DNA of 64,000 bases from Datisca glomerata (lineage: Eukaryota; Streptophyta; Magnoliopsida; Cucurbitales; Datiscaceae): the NCBI GenBank assembly GCA_003255025.1, contig QANY01005401.1, positions 124,001 through 188,000 of the forward strand, read 5' to 3'. The notes under the pieces are model-generated. The model saw only the letters and a program-made list of their open reading frames with translations, searched no databases and was not told where the DNA came from. Positions 22,765 through 32,811 of this stretch are shown here, piece after piece (the stretch's first letter is position 1; every line of letters starts with the position of its first letter). The translations under genes were made by a program, and so were the position numbers.

Positions 22765-23952
22765 ATGGATAGTAGCTCAAAACAGTGGCAGTCCATGTCT
22801 CTTACAAAGATGGAAGAGAAGGTATTAGAGGTAGATGACTACTCCATTGGTGAAGCGGTGGACCCTTCCCTGTGTCTCATTATCGAGATTCTGGCGCAGA
22901 AAATCGTTAATAGTAACTCTTTTTGCAGTGCGATACCGATCATATGGAATACAGCCAAGAAGGTGAGCATAAAGGAGCTACGTCCGAACCTTTTTCTGGC
23001 CATGTTTAATCATCTTGTGCACAAGCCTAGGGTTATGAGAAATGAGCCATGGAGTTTTGATAAAACTATTATTCTGTTGGTAAAGGTAAATGGGCATATT
23101 CAGCCATCTGAGTTGGTCCTTAATGAAGTGAGCTTTTGGTTACAGGTCTTCAATCTCCCTATTCTATGTATGACTAAAGAAATGGGTAGAAGGATAGGGG
23201 ATTGCATTGGTAAATTTATGGACATTGAGGAAGGGCCTGATGGTGGGTGTTAGGGGAGATTTTTGCGTATTAGGGTTCGATTTAATACAGATTTTCGTCT
23301 ACCCCGAGGATTGAAACTCAAGGTGCCCTTGAACCCATAACTGATTTGGGTTGAATTCCAGTACGAAAACTTAGTTGACTCTTGCTATGTACGTGGGAAC
23401 CTTGCCCATTTGAGTAAGGATTGTGAGATGTCTTTAGGTTTGGGGGATTGAGTAAAAGGAACCAGTATGGGCCATGGATGAGAGCAACAGAAAGGCCAAA
23501 GCTCCGGGAAGAAGGAAGAAGGAAGGTGAGTAGGTTACCTCTTCGTCAACATCGGTGCGGGGTGGGGGCTCCTTTGCTCACCCAGCGGCAGTGCTCAGGA
23601 CCTAGTGGGATTGTTGAGTAATAATGTCACTCAACCCATCACTTGGGATTGGGAACGGGCTGTTGCCCTTTTGGAGGATGCTCAGGGTCTTCAACCCGTT
23701 CGGGCCACCAATTCTAAGGGTGAGGGGTCAACACAGAGGACACAGAAATACTCCACCACAAAGAAATGGAGTAGACTGAAATGCAACAAAGAGAGGGCGA
23801 TTTTAGAGACACAATCGAGGGTGAAGCTAAAGCGCAGTTTTTCCTTTTCAGCTTCGGGGACTTCCAAGAAAGTGAGGTATGTTGCAAATGTTTGTTCTGA
23901 TTCGAAGATTTCAGCAGCGGGGGCAAAGGATCAGACCCACTGCTCGCAATGA
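22765..23952 (+). pseudogene. LINE ORF1 (DUF4283 and CCHC nucleic-acid-binding protein)
   Basis: Plant L1-type ORF1. ATG 22765 starts an open segment with the DUF4283 signature (N-H-L-V-H-K-P, N-E-P-W-S-F-D-K, F-W-L-Q-V-F-N-L-P, G-x-x-I-G). After a TAG (23251-23253) the frame continues with R-F-L-R-I-R-V-R-F and the zinc knuckle at 23383-23424, whose second Cys is Arg (C-Y-V-R-G-N-L-A-H). After a frame change, 23605-23952 gives the C-terminal tail and overlaps the ORF2 start. It binds LINE RNA in family members. Confidence 0.8.
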
Positions 23953-24485
23953 TGCTGTTAAGTTGGAACGCCCGAGGGCTTGGGAACCCTCGGGCGATCC
24001 GGGCGCTTCAGAGGTTACTCTCCCAAAAAGATCTCACTTATATGTTGTTGTTGGAGATAAAATTGGACTCACGGGGCTTTGAGTTGGCGAAAGGGCAGCT
24101 GGGTTTTACTGGGGCTTTTCTTTGCGAGTGGGCTAGGTTCCACCCTCTGCCAGTGGGTAAGTCGAGGAATGTAGCTGCTTCAGCGGGGAGGTGGTCGAGG
24201 CCGCAGGAAGGCTCCTTCAAGATGAATGTCGATGCATCCTGCTCTTCGAAAGGGACGTGTGTGGGGATTATTATCCGGGACTGTTTGGGACTGGTAGTGT
24301 TAGCTGGCTCGCTCTTTTTGGACGCAGTTTTGGATATTTTTACGGCAGAATGTATGGCCATCCTTGATGGCCCTAGGTTTGCCCGAGACAATAATGTTGT
24401 GGAATCTGATTATTCTAAGGTGTGTTTGGCCTTATTGTCTCAAAAGACTGCTTTCAGAGAAAGGAAATGTCATCCAAGCCATTAA
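23949..24485 (+). pseudogene. Internally deleted LINE ORF2 (endonuclease start joined to RNase H)
   Basis: The N-terminus is the APE-type endonuclease start (L-L-S-W-N-A-R-G-L-G-N-P, then L-L-E-I-K-L in place of the catalytic E-T-K). At about residue 75 it passes in frame into the C-terminal RNase H domain (F-K-M-N-V-D-A-S, A-E-C-M-A-I-L-D-G, E-S-D). All of RT is missing, yet the joined 178-residue frame is open. RNase H keeps D, E and D at the expected positions. A 3' tail follows to about 24615. Confidence 0.78.
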
Positions 24486-24919
24486 ATCGGACCTCAATTT
24501 TTCATCCTAATTGTATTGTGAAACATGTGCCTCGTGTTTATAATTCAGTAGCGGATAGAAGACCTTTGTTTCTTGGAGTAGTTTCTAATATATAAGTTGC
24601 CGTTAAGAAAAAAACAGTTACAATAAAAAAGAGTCTCTCTCTTCCTTCCTTAGCTTCTTCTCTCAGCACAAGTTCTACATGAAAGATTTTAAGCAATTTT
24701 TATCCCACTAAATCATCCCCTACTGTTTTCATGCGTGTGAAGAAATTGAGTTCTGACTCTACAGAGTACTAATCTGTTCAATCATATTGTAGAATAAAGT
24801 CTACAAATTTCAAATGATGTATTGACACAACACAATATACAGGCAGACTAAAATTTCAAATCTAAAAAGAAATTTCATTCTTAATTTTATTTGATATAAA
24901 AGATGGAAGCTTTAGCAGA

Positions 24920-25150
24920 ATTTGTAGAACACACTCCTCTTTTCCGTTTTTTTGTTTGAAACTAACGAGAACTCAAGAGGACTCCCAAAAAGAATGTCCG
25001 ACATAATAGAAGGCACCCACAAAACAAGAGAATCCAACACGGACAAACAGTGAGCAAGCCTATAAGTCGTCTCATTACAAGAAAGGGGAATATGAGATCA
25101 ACAAGAACAATTAAGCTCCGCCAGAAGCTTTTTGCAGTGAGAGAATAGGG
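24920..25150 (-). pseudogene. LINE 3'-end RNase H fragment (minus strand)
   Basis: Read on the minus strand from 25150, the peptide contains N-E-T-T-Y-R-L-A-H-C-L, similar to the C-terminal N-x-x-A-H-x-L-A segment of plant LINE RNase H, followed by a W-V-P-S-I-M-S-D-I-L tail typical of the ORF2 end. Short and decayed. The surrounding 24616-25290 shows nothing else recognisable. Confidence 0.45.
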
Positions 25151-25968
25151 CCAATTTCAGAACGAAGTAAACGTAAAAATCGAACACAGTAAACCATAAA
25201 ATATGCAATAATTTATTTTAATCCAAAATTTCAGAATCTCATAGGAGATTATGAAAGCAGAAGATTTGAACATCTAGGGAAGTATAGGTGTGATTACATC
25301 ATAAAAACACAATTGAACTAGAGAGAAACCAATGGATTGGAGGGAGAGGAGGAAAGGAGTTGTAGATCATAGTAAAGGAAGAAGAGGAGGATTTCAATTC
25401 ATCCAACGACGTTAAAAAATTGACCGAATTAAACTTTGGAGGACTAATTTTGCCTATTTTAAAATTTTATGAAGTAATATTATTCATTTAAAAAGTTTGT
25501 AAAAATAAATTACCAATTCCTAAAAGTTTATAGGTGAAATGTTGAATTTAACCCATAAATAATATTAATATATATATTAAATCTCATTCACGTCCCTAAA
25601 GTTTCAGCCGTTTAACAATTAATACCCTTAAAGTATTCATTCAGCCTCATGAACCGTCAGAGTTTAGGAATTAATCAATATAACCTTGGACTCTAACGTC
25701 CGTTAGGCTCCTCAATAAATATTAACGTTAGTTTAATTGGTTGATTTTTTCCCTTTACTCATAAGAAAATGAAAACTCACAAAAAACACTTTCCCTAATT
25801 CCAAATTAAGAATGGCAATTCCTCTTGTGTAAGGGTTGTTTTCTCTCTAGAGAGAGTCCTTCTCTTTCCTGAGAGCCGTCTTTATTTTTCCACGATTTTC
25901 CTAGTTTCACCGAGAGTGCTTTGTGCCTAATCTTCTTTTTGAAGTCTTGATGTTCACGTATTTTTATT

Positions 25969-26510
25969 ATGGGAATGGGAGAGGTTAGAAGTTCGAAAAC
26001 AATAGAGGAGGCTGTGGAGGAGATGGCCAAGAAGTTGGGACTCACAAAAGTCGAAGAGGAGGAGATTAAGATCATAGAGGAGATAAATTTTAAAGAGATA
26101 GAAGTTTGTCGTTTGAGTTTAGTGACGAAGGTCCTAACGCCAAGGAAATTTAATAGGATGGGTTTTAGAGATGCCTCACTGAAAGCATGGAATATGGAGG
26201 AAGGTGTTAGATTTTTGGAAATTGAGAATAAATTTTTTCAAATAATCTTATAGGAGGAATCCGGTATGGTATTCGTAGTTGAGAATGGTCCATGGCTTTT
26301 TGATGATCACTGGTGCTATTTAGTCTGTGGTGTATGAGCATCGATCTGTCAAGCACAAAATTTGATACATGCTCTTTTTGGATTCAGTTGCATGATTTAC
26401 TAATTGAATGCCGAGGAAGGAGTGTTGGCAACCTTATAGGTCAACACATCGGGAAAGTTATAGATGTGGAGGAGGGAGCGCTTCGAGATGGATTTGACTA
26501 TTGGAGATAA
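25969..26510 (+). pseudogene. LINE ORF1 5' fragment (DUF4283)
   Basis: ATG at 25969 begins an acidic leader (V-E-E-M-A-K-K-L-G-L) followed by the DUF4283 core: V-L-T-P-R-K-F-N-R-M-G-F, V-E-N-G-P-W-L-F-D-D-H after a stop at 26251-26253, then F-W-I-Q-L-H-D-L, N-L-I-G-Q-H-I-G-K-V-I-D-V. It breaks off exactly where the palindromic minisatellite starts. 25557-25968 is probably its 5' UTR. Different LINE family from the 22765 copy. Confidence 0.7.
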
Positions 26511-26513
26511 AAA

Positions 26514-27930
26514 TGACTACTTCAACCCTTCAAATAATTATTTTTTTGTCCGTCAACACTCATACACTAGATGACTACTTGAAGGGTTCAAATAGTTGTA
26601 TCTGACTACTTGAACCCTCCAAGTAATGATTTTGATTCTGAAAGTAAAAAAATATTACTTGAAAGATTCAAGTAACTGTATCCGACTACTTGAACCCTTT
26701 AAGTAGTGATTTTGATTCTGAAATTAATAAAAAATATTATTTAAAAGGTTCAAGTAGTTGTATCTGACTACTTGAACCCTTTAAGTAGTGATTTTGATTC
26801 TGAAAATAATAAAAAATATTACTTGAAAGGTTCAAGTAGTGAGATTGATTCTGGAAGTAAAAAAATATTACTTGAATGATTCAAGTAATTAGATATAACT
26901 ACTTGAATCCTTCAAGTAGTGGTTTTATTTCTGGAAGTAAAAAAAAATATTACTTGAAGGGTTCAAGTAGTTGTATCTGACTACTTGAACCCTTCAAGTA
27001 GTAATTTTGATTCTGGAAGTAAAAAAAATATTACTTGAACGGTTCAAGTAGTTGTATCTGACTACTTGAACCTTTCAAGTAGTGATTTTGATTCTGAAAG
27101 TAAAAAAAAAATATTACTTGAAAGGTTCAAGTAGTTGTATCTGACTACTTGAACCCTTCAAGTAGTGCGTTCGATTCTGGAAGTAAAAAATATTACTTGA
27201 AGGGTTCAAGTAGTTGTATCTGACTACTTGAACCTTTCAAGTAGTGAATTTGATTGTGGAAGTAAAAAAATATTATTTGAAGGGTTCAAGTAGTTGTATC
27301 TGACAACTTGAACTCTACAAGTAGTGAGTTTGATTCTGGAAGTAAAATTTTTTTTACTTAAGGGTTCAAGTAGTCAAATACAACTACTTGAACCATTCAA
27401 GTAATATTTTTTTTACTTTCAGAATTGAACTCACTACTTGAAGGGTTCAAGTAGTTAGATACAATTATTTGAACCCTTCAAGTAATATATTTTTTTTACT
27501 TTCAGAATTAAAATCACTACTTGAAGGGTTCAAATAGTTGTATTTGACTACTTGAACCCTCAAGTAGTCAGTTCAAATCTGAAAGTAAAAAAAATATTAC
27601 TTGAAGGGTTCAAGTAGTTGTATCTGACTACTTGAAACCTTCAAGTAGTGAGTTTGATTCTGGAAGTAAAAAAAATATTACTTGAAAGGTCCAAGTAGTT
27701 GTATCTGACTATTTGAACCGTTCAAGTAGTGAGTTTGATTATGGAAGTAAAAAAATATTACTTGAAGAGTTCAAGTAGTTGTATCTGACTACTTGAACAC
27801 TTCAAGTGGTGAGTTTGATTCTGAAAGTAAGAAAAATATTACTCGAAGGGTTCAAGTATTTGTATCTTACTATTTGAACCCTTCAAGTAGTGATTTTGAT
27901 TCTGAAAGTAAAAGAAATATTAGTTGAAAT
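26514..27930. repeat. Palindromic minisatellite P3 (about 80-bp units)
   Basis: About 17 head-to-tail units. Each unit holds two palindromes: GACTACTTGAA-ccc-TTCAAGTAGT and ATTACTTGAA-ggg-TTCAAGTAGT, joined by 'gattttgattctggaagtaaaaaaat' and 'tgtatct' linkers. Between about 27365 and 27530 two units are inverted relative to the rest. The left edge (26525-26575) carries the inverted form of the long spacer found in P1 and P2, linking the arrays. It separates a LINE fragment from viral copy E. Confidence 0.88.
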
Positions 27931-28062
27931 GATTTTGAGTTTATTCCATACCCTATGATCTAATTGATTATTTTCTAATTCAAAATGTTCTTCATTTATT
28001 ATGTCTGGTATTGTCGTCATTGTAGACTTATTGCTTCTAAAAAAATTACTTCTAAATTATCT
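27931..28062 (-). pseudogene. Movement-protein N-terminal fragment, copy E
   Basis: On the minus strand it encodes a decayed version of the first ~45 residues of the movement protein (F-R-S-N, S-T-M-T-T-I-P-D-I-I-N-E-E-H). It is cut by minisatellite P3. Confidence 0.65.
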
Positions 28063-28456
28063 ACTAGAAGAATCACAAAACAAGTTTTACTCTCAAATAG
28101 TTAATAGTTAAAACTAAGTTCAGAGGAATAAATGGAAGAGGGAGTTCACCAGCAACTCATCACTTACATGAACTATTCTATAGCCAAGTATAATGGAGTT
28201 CACCAGCAACACATCACTTACATGAACTATTCTATTCTACAAAAGTAAAAACATTTCACATTTATACTTTTGTATACTTTGGACTACAAATAATAAAAAG
28301 TATAAATAGTTGCCTAATTATTCAACAACTAGTGCAATTATTACAAAATGAAAAATTACAAAGATTCTTGATAATTGCTATCTTGATCTTCGTGTCTTGA
28401 TCATTGGGAATCCATTGTGACTATTGCTCGTCTTTGAAGACTACTATGACCTTTGC
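28063..28456 (-). promoter_or_regulatory. Viral promoter region with 54-bp duplication, copy E
   Basis: It matches the promoter of copies F, G, I and J ('ctacaaaagtaaaaa' reversed). A 40-bp block occurs twice, at 28141-28180 and 28195-28234. The repeat starts inside the TATA region, so the 'ggctataaata' of other copies reads 'ggctatag' between the two blocks and is absent downstream. The promoter is probably inactive. Confidence 0.65.
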
Positions 28457-28718
28457 ATTGTGCTTAGAGGTGGTAAGTGGGCCAGTTCGACCCGTGAAAC
28501 TAGATGAATTGACCAGTTGTAATCTGGGACCGACGCAGTCCAATATTGAACAGTACCGAGCCGGTTAAGGCCCGCGCCATCACGAGCCTTGTCTTCAAAG
28601 GCCTATAGCCCGACATGGACCGACCCAGATGCTAGGCCCAGCCCGGACCGACACATGAGGCCCGACTTGTGAATCCACTCTTTTGTCTAAAAAATTGACA
28701 TAATTATGTATGTAGTGA

Positions 28719-28762
28719 AGTTTGAACCTTTGACGTCTCCCTTTACCAATAGACCAAGACAA
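28719..28762 (-). repeat. tRNA-like A/B box module inside hAT (minus)
   Basis: On the minus strand 'tggtctattggta' (A-box-like, complement of 28744-28756) is followed by 'aggttcaaa' (B-box-like, complement of 28721-28729), but with spacing shorter than in a true tRNA. Confidence 0.3.
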
Positions 28763-29154
28763 TCTTTGTTAAATAAATTGTTTAAAATATATTCTTATTA
28801 TCTTTCAACACATTGTATCGAAATTTCATAAAATATACTTTTGAGATAACCGTATTTAATTAAATAAAAAATAATATTTTTAATTTAATGAATATTTTAT
28901 TTAATAAAAAATAGGATTCATGAAAACTTTAAAAAATATTGGTTTAATATTCTTAATATTTTCTGTTGTGTTAATGAACATGAATTATAAATTCGTTATT
29001 AATTATTTATTATATTTTTAGATTTTACGTGAATATGAATATCATTAGTTTATGAATTTAATAAGTAAAATAATTATTTTACTTATTATTACAAGTTTTT
29101 GTATTGAGATTTTAAAGTAATAAAATAAAATAATTATAAGAAAGTAACATGACT

Positions 29155-29222
29155 TTCATATAGCTTAGTGGTAATCCCTATACTTCATCTATTCCCCATC
29201 AAGGTTCAACTATCCCCATCTA
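29155..29222 (+). repeat. tRNA-like A/B box module inside hAT (plus)
   Basis: TAGCTTAGTGG (29161-29171) fits the A-box consensus and GGTTCAACT (29203-29211) fits the B box, 42 nt apart as in tRNA genes. It lies in opposite orientation to the module at 28719-28762. It could be a relic of a tRNA-derived SINE captured by the transposon. Confidence 0.4.
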
Positions 29223-29477
29223 CATTTTTGAGAATCAAATCACATTAAAGAGAGGGAAAACGGGCCGGCTTGTTTATTTAACTGGGACCAGCTAGTGAAC
29301 TGGCCTAGACCGTTATAGGCCCGACTCGTGAGTACACGGGCCGGTTCAGCGGTTCATTCTGGGCCGCCCTAAAATTCCAGCAGCCCAGCCCAGAACCGGC
29401 TCGTGAACCGATTGAAAAGACCCGGGACCGGCTCGTGAACCGCCCAGCCTGGCCCAGTTGCCACCTCTAATTGTGCT

Positions 29478-30850
29478 CTGGTGTCTCCATAATACATCTT
29501 CAAAACAGTTTGATTCTAATTATTGTCATTTTGTCAAAGATGTATTATTTTCTTCTATTCGTCATCACTGAGGTTTATATTATCGAACGAGTCTTGTGAA
29601 ACCTGAAAGTGATCATAAGCCTACTGGAGAAGAGTGCGAACGTGTGATTTTCCATTCAATTGCTGAGATGGAGTCTTACACGATTGACCTTGAGGACTCA
29701 GAGTCAGAATCTATATTGTCTTCATGAAGAAGGAGCATCCTTTGTATTAACTCCTCTTTTGCTTTTGATTTTGTAGCCTTGGTCTTTCCTTTTGGGGAAA
29801 GTTTTGATATAGGCTTTGATTCTCCGGAAGAATTTGATGATTTAGATTGGTTTATTTGTTGATTTTGGTTGTCTGGCTCCTTAATTTTTAAGGGGGACAT
29901 TGGAGGTGGTTTGTGTAACTTTAGGTATGAGTGGGTCTTTATAAACTCATCATTTATGGCAGCAAATATTTTTAGAGTACTGAACTTGTTCCACCATTTA
30001 ACGTAGTATTATCTGGTGAGGATTTCATCTTCGATAGCATACTGCCACTTCTGAATCCATATAATTTTATATTTATTCATGAAATAAATTATTGGGGGGA
30101 AAAGAGCCTCAATTGTTGAGGGTTTAAATAATTTTAAAAGTAAGTTAACATTTTGTTGTAATTTAATTGGGAAAATTTCAAAGATAGGGCTACGGATTGA
30201 CCACTATCTTAAAAACCATTTTGAAAATTGGCTTTGAAATTCTTATCAAAATTCAAAAACCAAGAACAAGAGAATTCACTATTTTGATGCAAGAAAATTA
30301 TTTGCCAAGCATTAGTATAGTCAAAATAGTTGTATTATTTTTTATTTAAAAGGGGATTTAATTTTGAAGGATGGATTTTCCATTCCTCTATGGTTATTAT
30401 TTTTAGGATGTAGAATGAAGGATAGAAGATTTTTCCTTCTGAACTGTTTATTAGTTTGATATTTATGGATTTTGTTTCTAAGAGAATATCTCTGTAGAAA
30501 CTGAGGGTTTTGTCCTTATGCCCGGAGACAAAATGAGAATCAGGGAGGAAATGAGCTTTTGCTATTTCAATTGGGTTTTTTGAATTGGCAAATGAAGGTC
30601 CAATGTAAAAATATTCTTATTGGGGGTCTTCCTGTGTTAAGGAGAAGACCTTTTGTACTTGGTGATTGGTTGGTCGATGACCAATTGTGGATCAAAGGGA
30701 TTAGAGACTATAAATGGGTCAAATTGGTTGATTGGTGCAACTTGGTTATTATGTCTTATAGACCTGGGTATTGTCATTTGGGTATTTCTTGGAGCAGAAG
30801 TCTCCTATTTGACTTGAGCCTTAAGGGTCAATTGTGGAGTTGGTGACTCC
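29478..30850 (-). pseudogene. ORF2 (no AlkB domain), copy E
   Basis: The ORF2 core with Lys/Ser tail (29676-29900) and upstream core to about 30850. It starts just after RNase H with a Pro/Arg-rich M-G-P-type start, as in copy G, and passes directly into the linker Q-L-T-L-K-A-Q without an AlkB domain. Degenerate, with many stops; 29478-29675 is viral 3' noncoding. Confidence 0.65.
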
Positions 30851-31420
30851 CCTATAATTATTTTCTTCGAGGCCTGGGACCTGGACCCATCTTGTCGTCC
30901 TTGCAAAAATTCACGGGTCAGAAAGTTAGGAACTGAATTATTAATGCCTTTAATGAATTCAATATCAAAATCAAAATACTAAGTATGGACTACCATCTAG
31001 CAAAAGTTTGTTTTGAAGCAATATTTTTAACATCTTTCTCCAGAACATATTCACAGATTTACAATCAATCTTAAAAATGAATTTTTGATTTACCCAAGTC
31101 ATTCTGGAATTTTTGTATACATAGAACAACATACAAGATTTCCTTTTTAATTGTGTTGCAGCTAATTTGTGATTGTGACCACGTTCCAGATGTGAACCTA
31201 ATAATCTGTTCAGGTGAATTTGGAGAGATTTTTTGTAATAAGATACCTCCATATCCCATTTCAGAAGCAGCAGTCTGGATAATTTTGAAAGAATTATTAG
31301 AGGGGATGCCAAGACAAGGGAGTGTCTTAACATGTGTTTTAATTCTTTTAATTAGATTGGTGTGAACAAATGTCCACATAGGAGTATTCTTCATGAGCCT
31401 TTCAAAGAGAGACTGCAATC
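30851..31420 (-). pseudogene. RNase H, copy E
   Basis: Blocks: Q-T-A-A-S-E-M-G-Y-G-G (first catalytic Asp changed to Ala), F-T-S-G-T-W, T-I-K-K-E-I-L (Glu kept), I-D-C-K-S (Asp kept), and the C-terminal segment up to the polyprotein end near 30915. Two overlapping open segments (30971-31333, 31071-31418) reflect a frameshift. Thumb-side P-C-L-G-I-P-S-N precedes it. Confidence 0.75.
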
Positions 31421-32401
31421 AATTCTTAATTTATCATAAAAATCAGATATGTAGTTTAAAGATCTTAGAAATATTTGCAATTGAGTTTTGTCTAGGATTT
31501 CATCAGGAAATCTGTTGGCAAATTGTATTACCCGATTAATTGGTTTAATTATAGAATGATGTATTTCAAAACCTAGGAATCTAATCTTGGATTGAAACAA
31601 TTTAATTTTACTTGCAGAGATGACCAAACCGTTTTGTTTTATTATCTTAGCAAATGATTCAAGAAGTTTTCAATGCTGTTCTATTGACCTAGAAAAAATG
31701 AGAACATCATCAATGTAAATAATTGAGAAATCAATAAATTGATTAAAAATTTCATTCATTATATTTTGAAATTCACTAGGGGCATTCTTAAGGCCAAAAG
31801 ACATTACATTCCACTCGTAATGGTCAAATGATGTTACAAATGCAGTTTTATATTTATCATTTTCAATTATCTGGATTTGCCAGAATCCAGATTTCATATC
31901 AAATTTAGAGAATACCACTACAACTCAAAACCTATTGATCACTTTTGTTTGGTATTGAATATCTTATTCATTCCAAAACATTATTAAGGCGCTTATAATT
32001 AATTATTAAACGAAAAATCCCCGTTCAATTTCATTGGCCTTTTGAACATAAAAGGTCGAGCAAGACCAATGAGACTTGCTCCTCCTAATGATATTTTTAT
32101 TGAGAAGTTTTGCAATTTCATTTTTACAGAACTCAAGCATTTCAAAATTCATCTGATTTGGCCATGCCTTTGTTGGGATATTCTTCTCATCAAATCCCTT
32201 AATGTAAGGTAGACTAACAATATATTGCTTCCTCTGCCAGAAAGCATTAGGAATATCAGAACATAATTCTTTACAGATTATTTGTTCAAATATTTTAATT
32301 TGGTTTTACAGAGTAGGATTTTGAAGCTGTTCTTTAATTCTCTTGAATTTTTAATTCATTCTATAGGAAACACAATTATTTTTCTTTACAAGAAATTAGA
32401 T
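31421..32401 (-). pseudogene. Reverse transcriptase, copy E (all domains present)
   Basis: From 32330: I-P-T-K-A (fingers), L-L-N-K-N-I-I-R-R-S-K-S, palm F-S-K-F-D-M-K-S-G-F-W-Q-I (31918-31880), F-G-L-K-N-A-P-S-E-F-Q, catalytic I-I-Y-I-D-D-V-L-I-F-S (about 31730-31695), then V-I-S-A-S-K-I-K and the thumb L-D-K-T-Q-L-Q. Both Asp residues of YxDD and the upstream FDxK Asp are present. Together with copy G it represents the RT form without the deletions of the AlkB copies. Stops and frameshifts remain. Confidence 0.85.
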
Positions 32402-32811
32402 TTATGTATTTAGAAATAGATTTTCCCTTAAAGTTTTCAACTTCTCATTGTGAGGAAAAGAAGGAAATTTGAATTTTTTAGGTTTATCCATGAGATATGT
32501 AACTATCCCATCACGCTCTGTTGTAAAAGGATACAACAGAGAAGTAAATGGTAAACTCAAAATTGTTTTGTTCGTCATATTTTTTACGAAGACAAATGAT
32601 GTTTTGAAACAGGTATTGTTTTGAAAAATATGAGCTTTGGAGATATCATAATTGATATGCACCTGAGTACAATTGCAGAAGACAATGATTCTTTTGTCTT
32701 CTTGAAGTACTTGGTCGGAACGAGTCCTTCCTGCATACCATTTAAATATGGTCTTGAATCAACAAGAGCCATTATTGTGAAATCAAAATCTTGACTAATT
32801 ATTCTGACCAT
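32402..32811 (-). pseudogene. Aspartic protease, copy E
   Basis: L-V-D-S-R-P-Y-L-N-G in place of D-S-G-A-D, so the active-site loop is damaged. M-Q-E-G-L-V-P-T-K-Y-F and the later N-M-T-N-K-T-I-L-S-L-P block are kept. Frameshift in between. Confidence 0.75.

Larger units (their letters stand above)
22385..25556. repeat. Long imperfect inverted repeat enclosing LINE pieces
   Basis: The left arm (about 22385-22640) and the reverse complement of the right arm (about 25290-25556) align over roughly 250 bp with many mismatches: 'ggtttaattcaac' against 'gggttaaattcaac', 'aagcaaaatta' against 'aggcaaaatta', then 'aactcctcccaatttcaatcc' against similar sequence. The enclosed 3.2 kb carries LINE fragments in both orientations. 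Either two LINE 5' ends lie face to face, or this is a Mutator-like element with long terminal inverted repeats that captured LINE sequence. No clear target duplication found. Confidence 0.5.
28465..29469. mobile_element. Non-autonomous hAT transposon (1005 bp)
   Basis: Terminal inverted repeats TAGAGGTGGTAAGTGGGCC (28465-28483) and the reverse complement of 29451-29469 match at 17 of 19 positions. They are flanked by a perfect 8-bp target duplication ATTGTGCT (28457-28464 and 29470-29477). Both ends carry GC-rich subterminal repeats with 'cggcccg/cgggcc' motifs, while the interior is AT-rich. There is no transposase ORF. The insertion interrupts the 3' noncoding region of viral copy E, as shown by comparison with copy J near 58551. 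Confidence 0.93.

Noticed and set aside
24038..24391. Minus-strand reading frame of 117 residues
   Set aside because: It is a shadow of the LINE endonuclease/RNase H frame on the plus strand and has no recognisable domain.
26514..27930. Regular repeat-spacer look of the palindromic array (CRISPR-like)
   Set aside because: The linkers are near-identical between units, the context is a plant genome with LINEs and viral fragments, and there are no cas genes. It is a minisatellite.
30559..30846. Plus-strand reading frame of 95 residues, Trp-rich
   Set aside because: It is the antisense of ORF2 in copy E; the sense strand has the family motifs.
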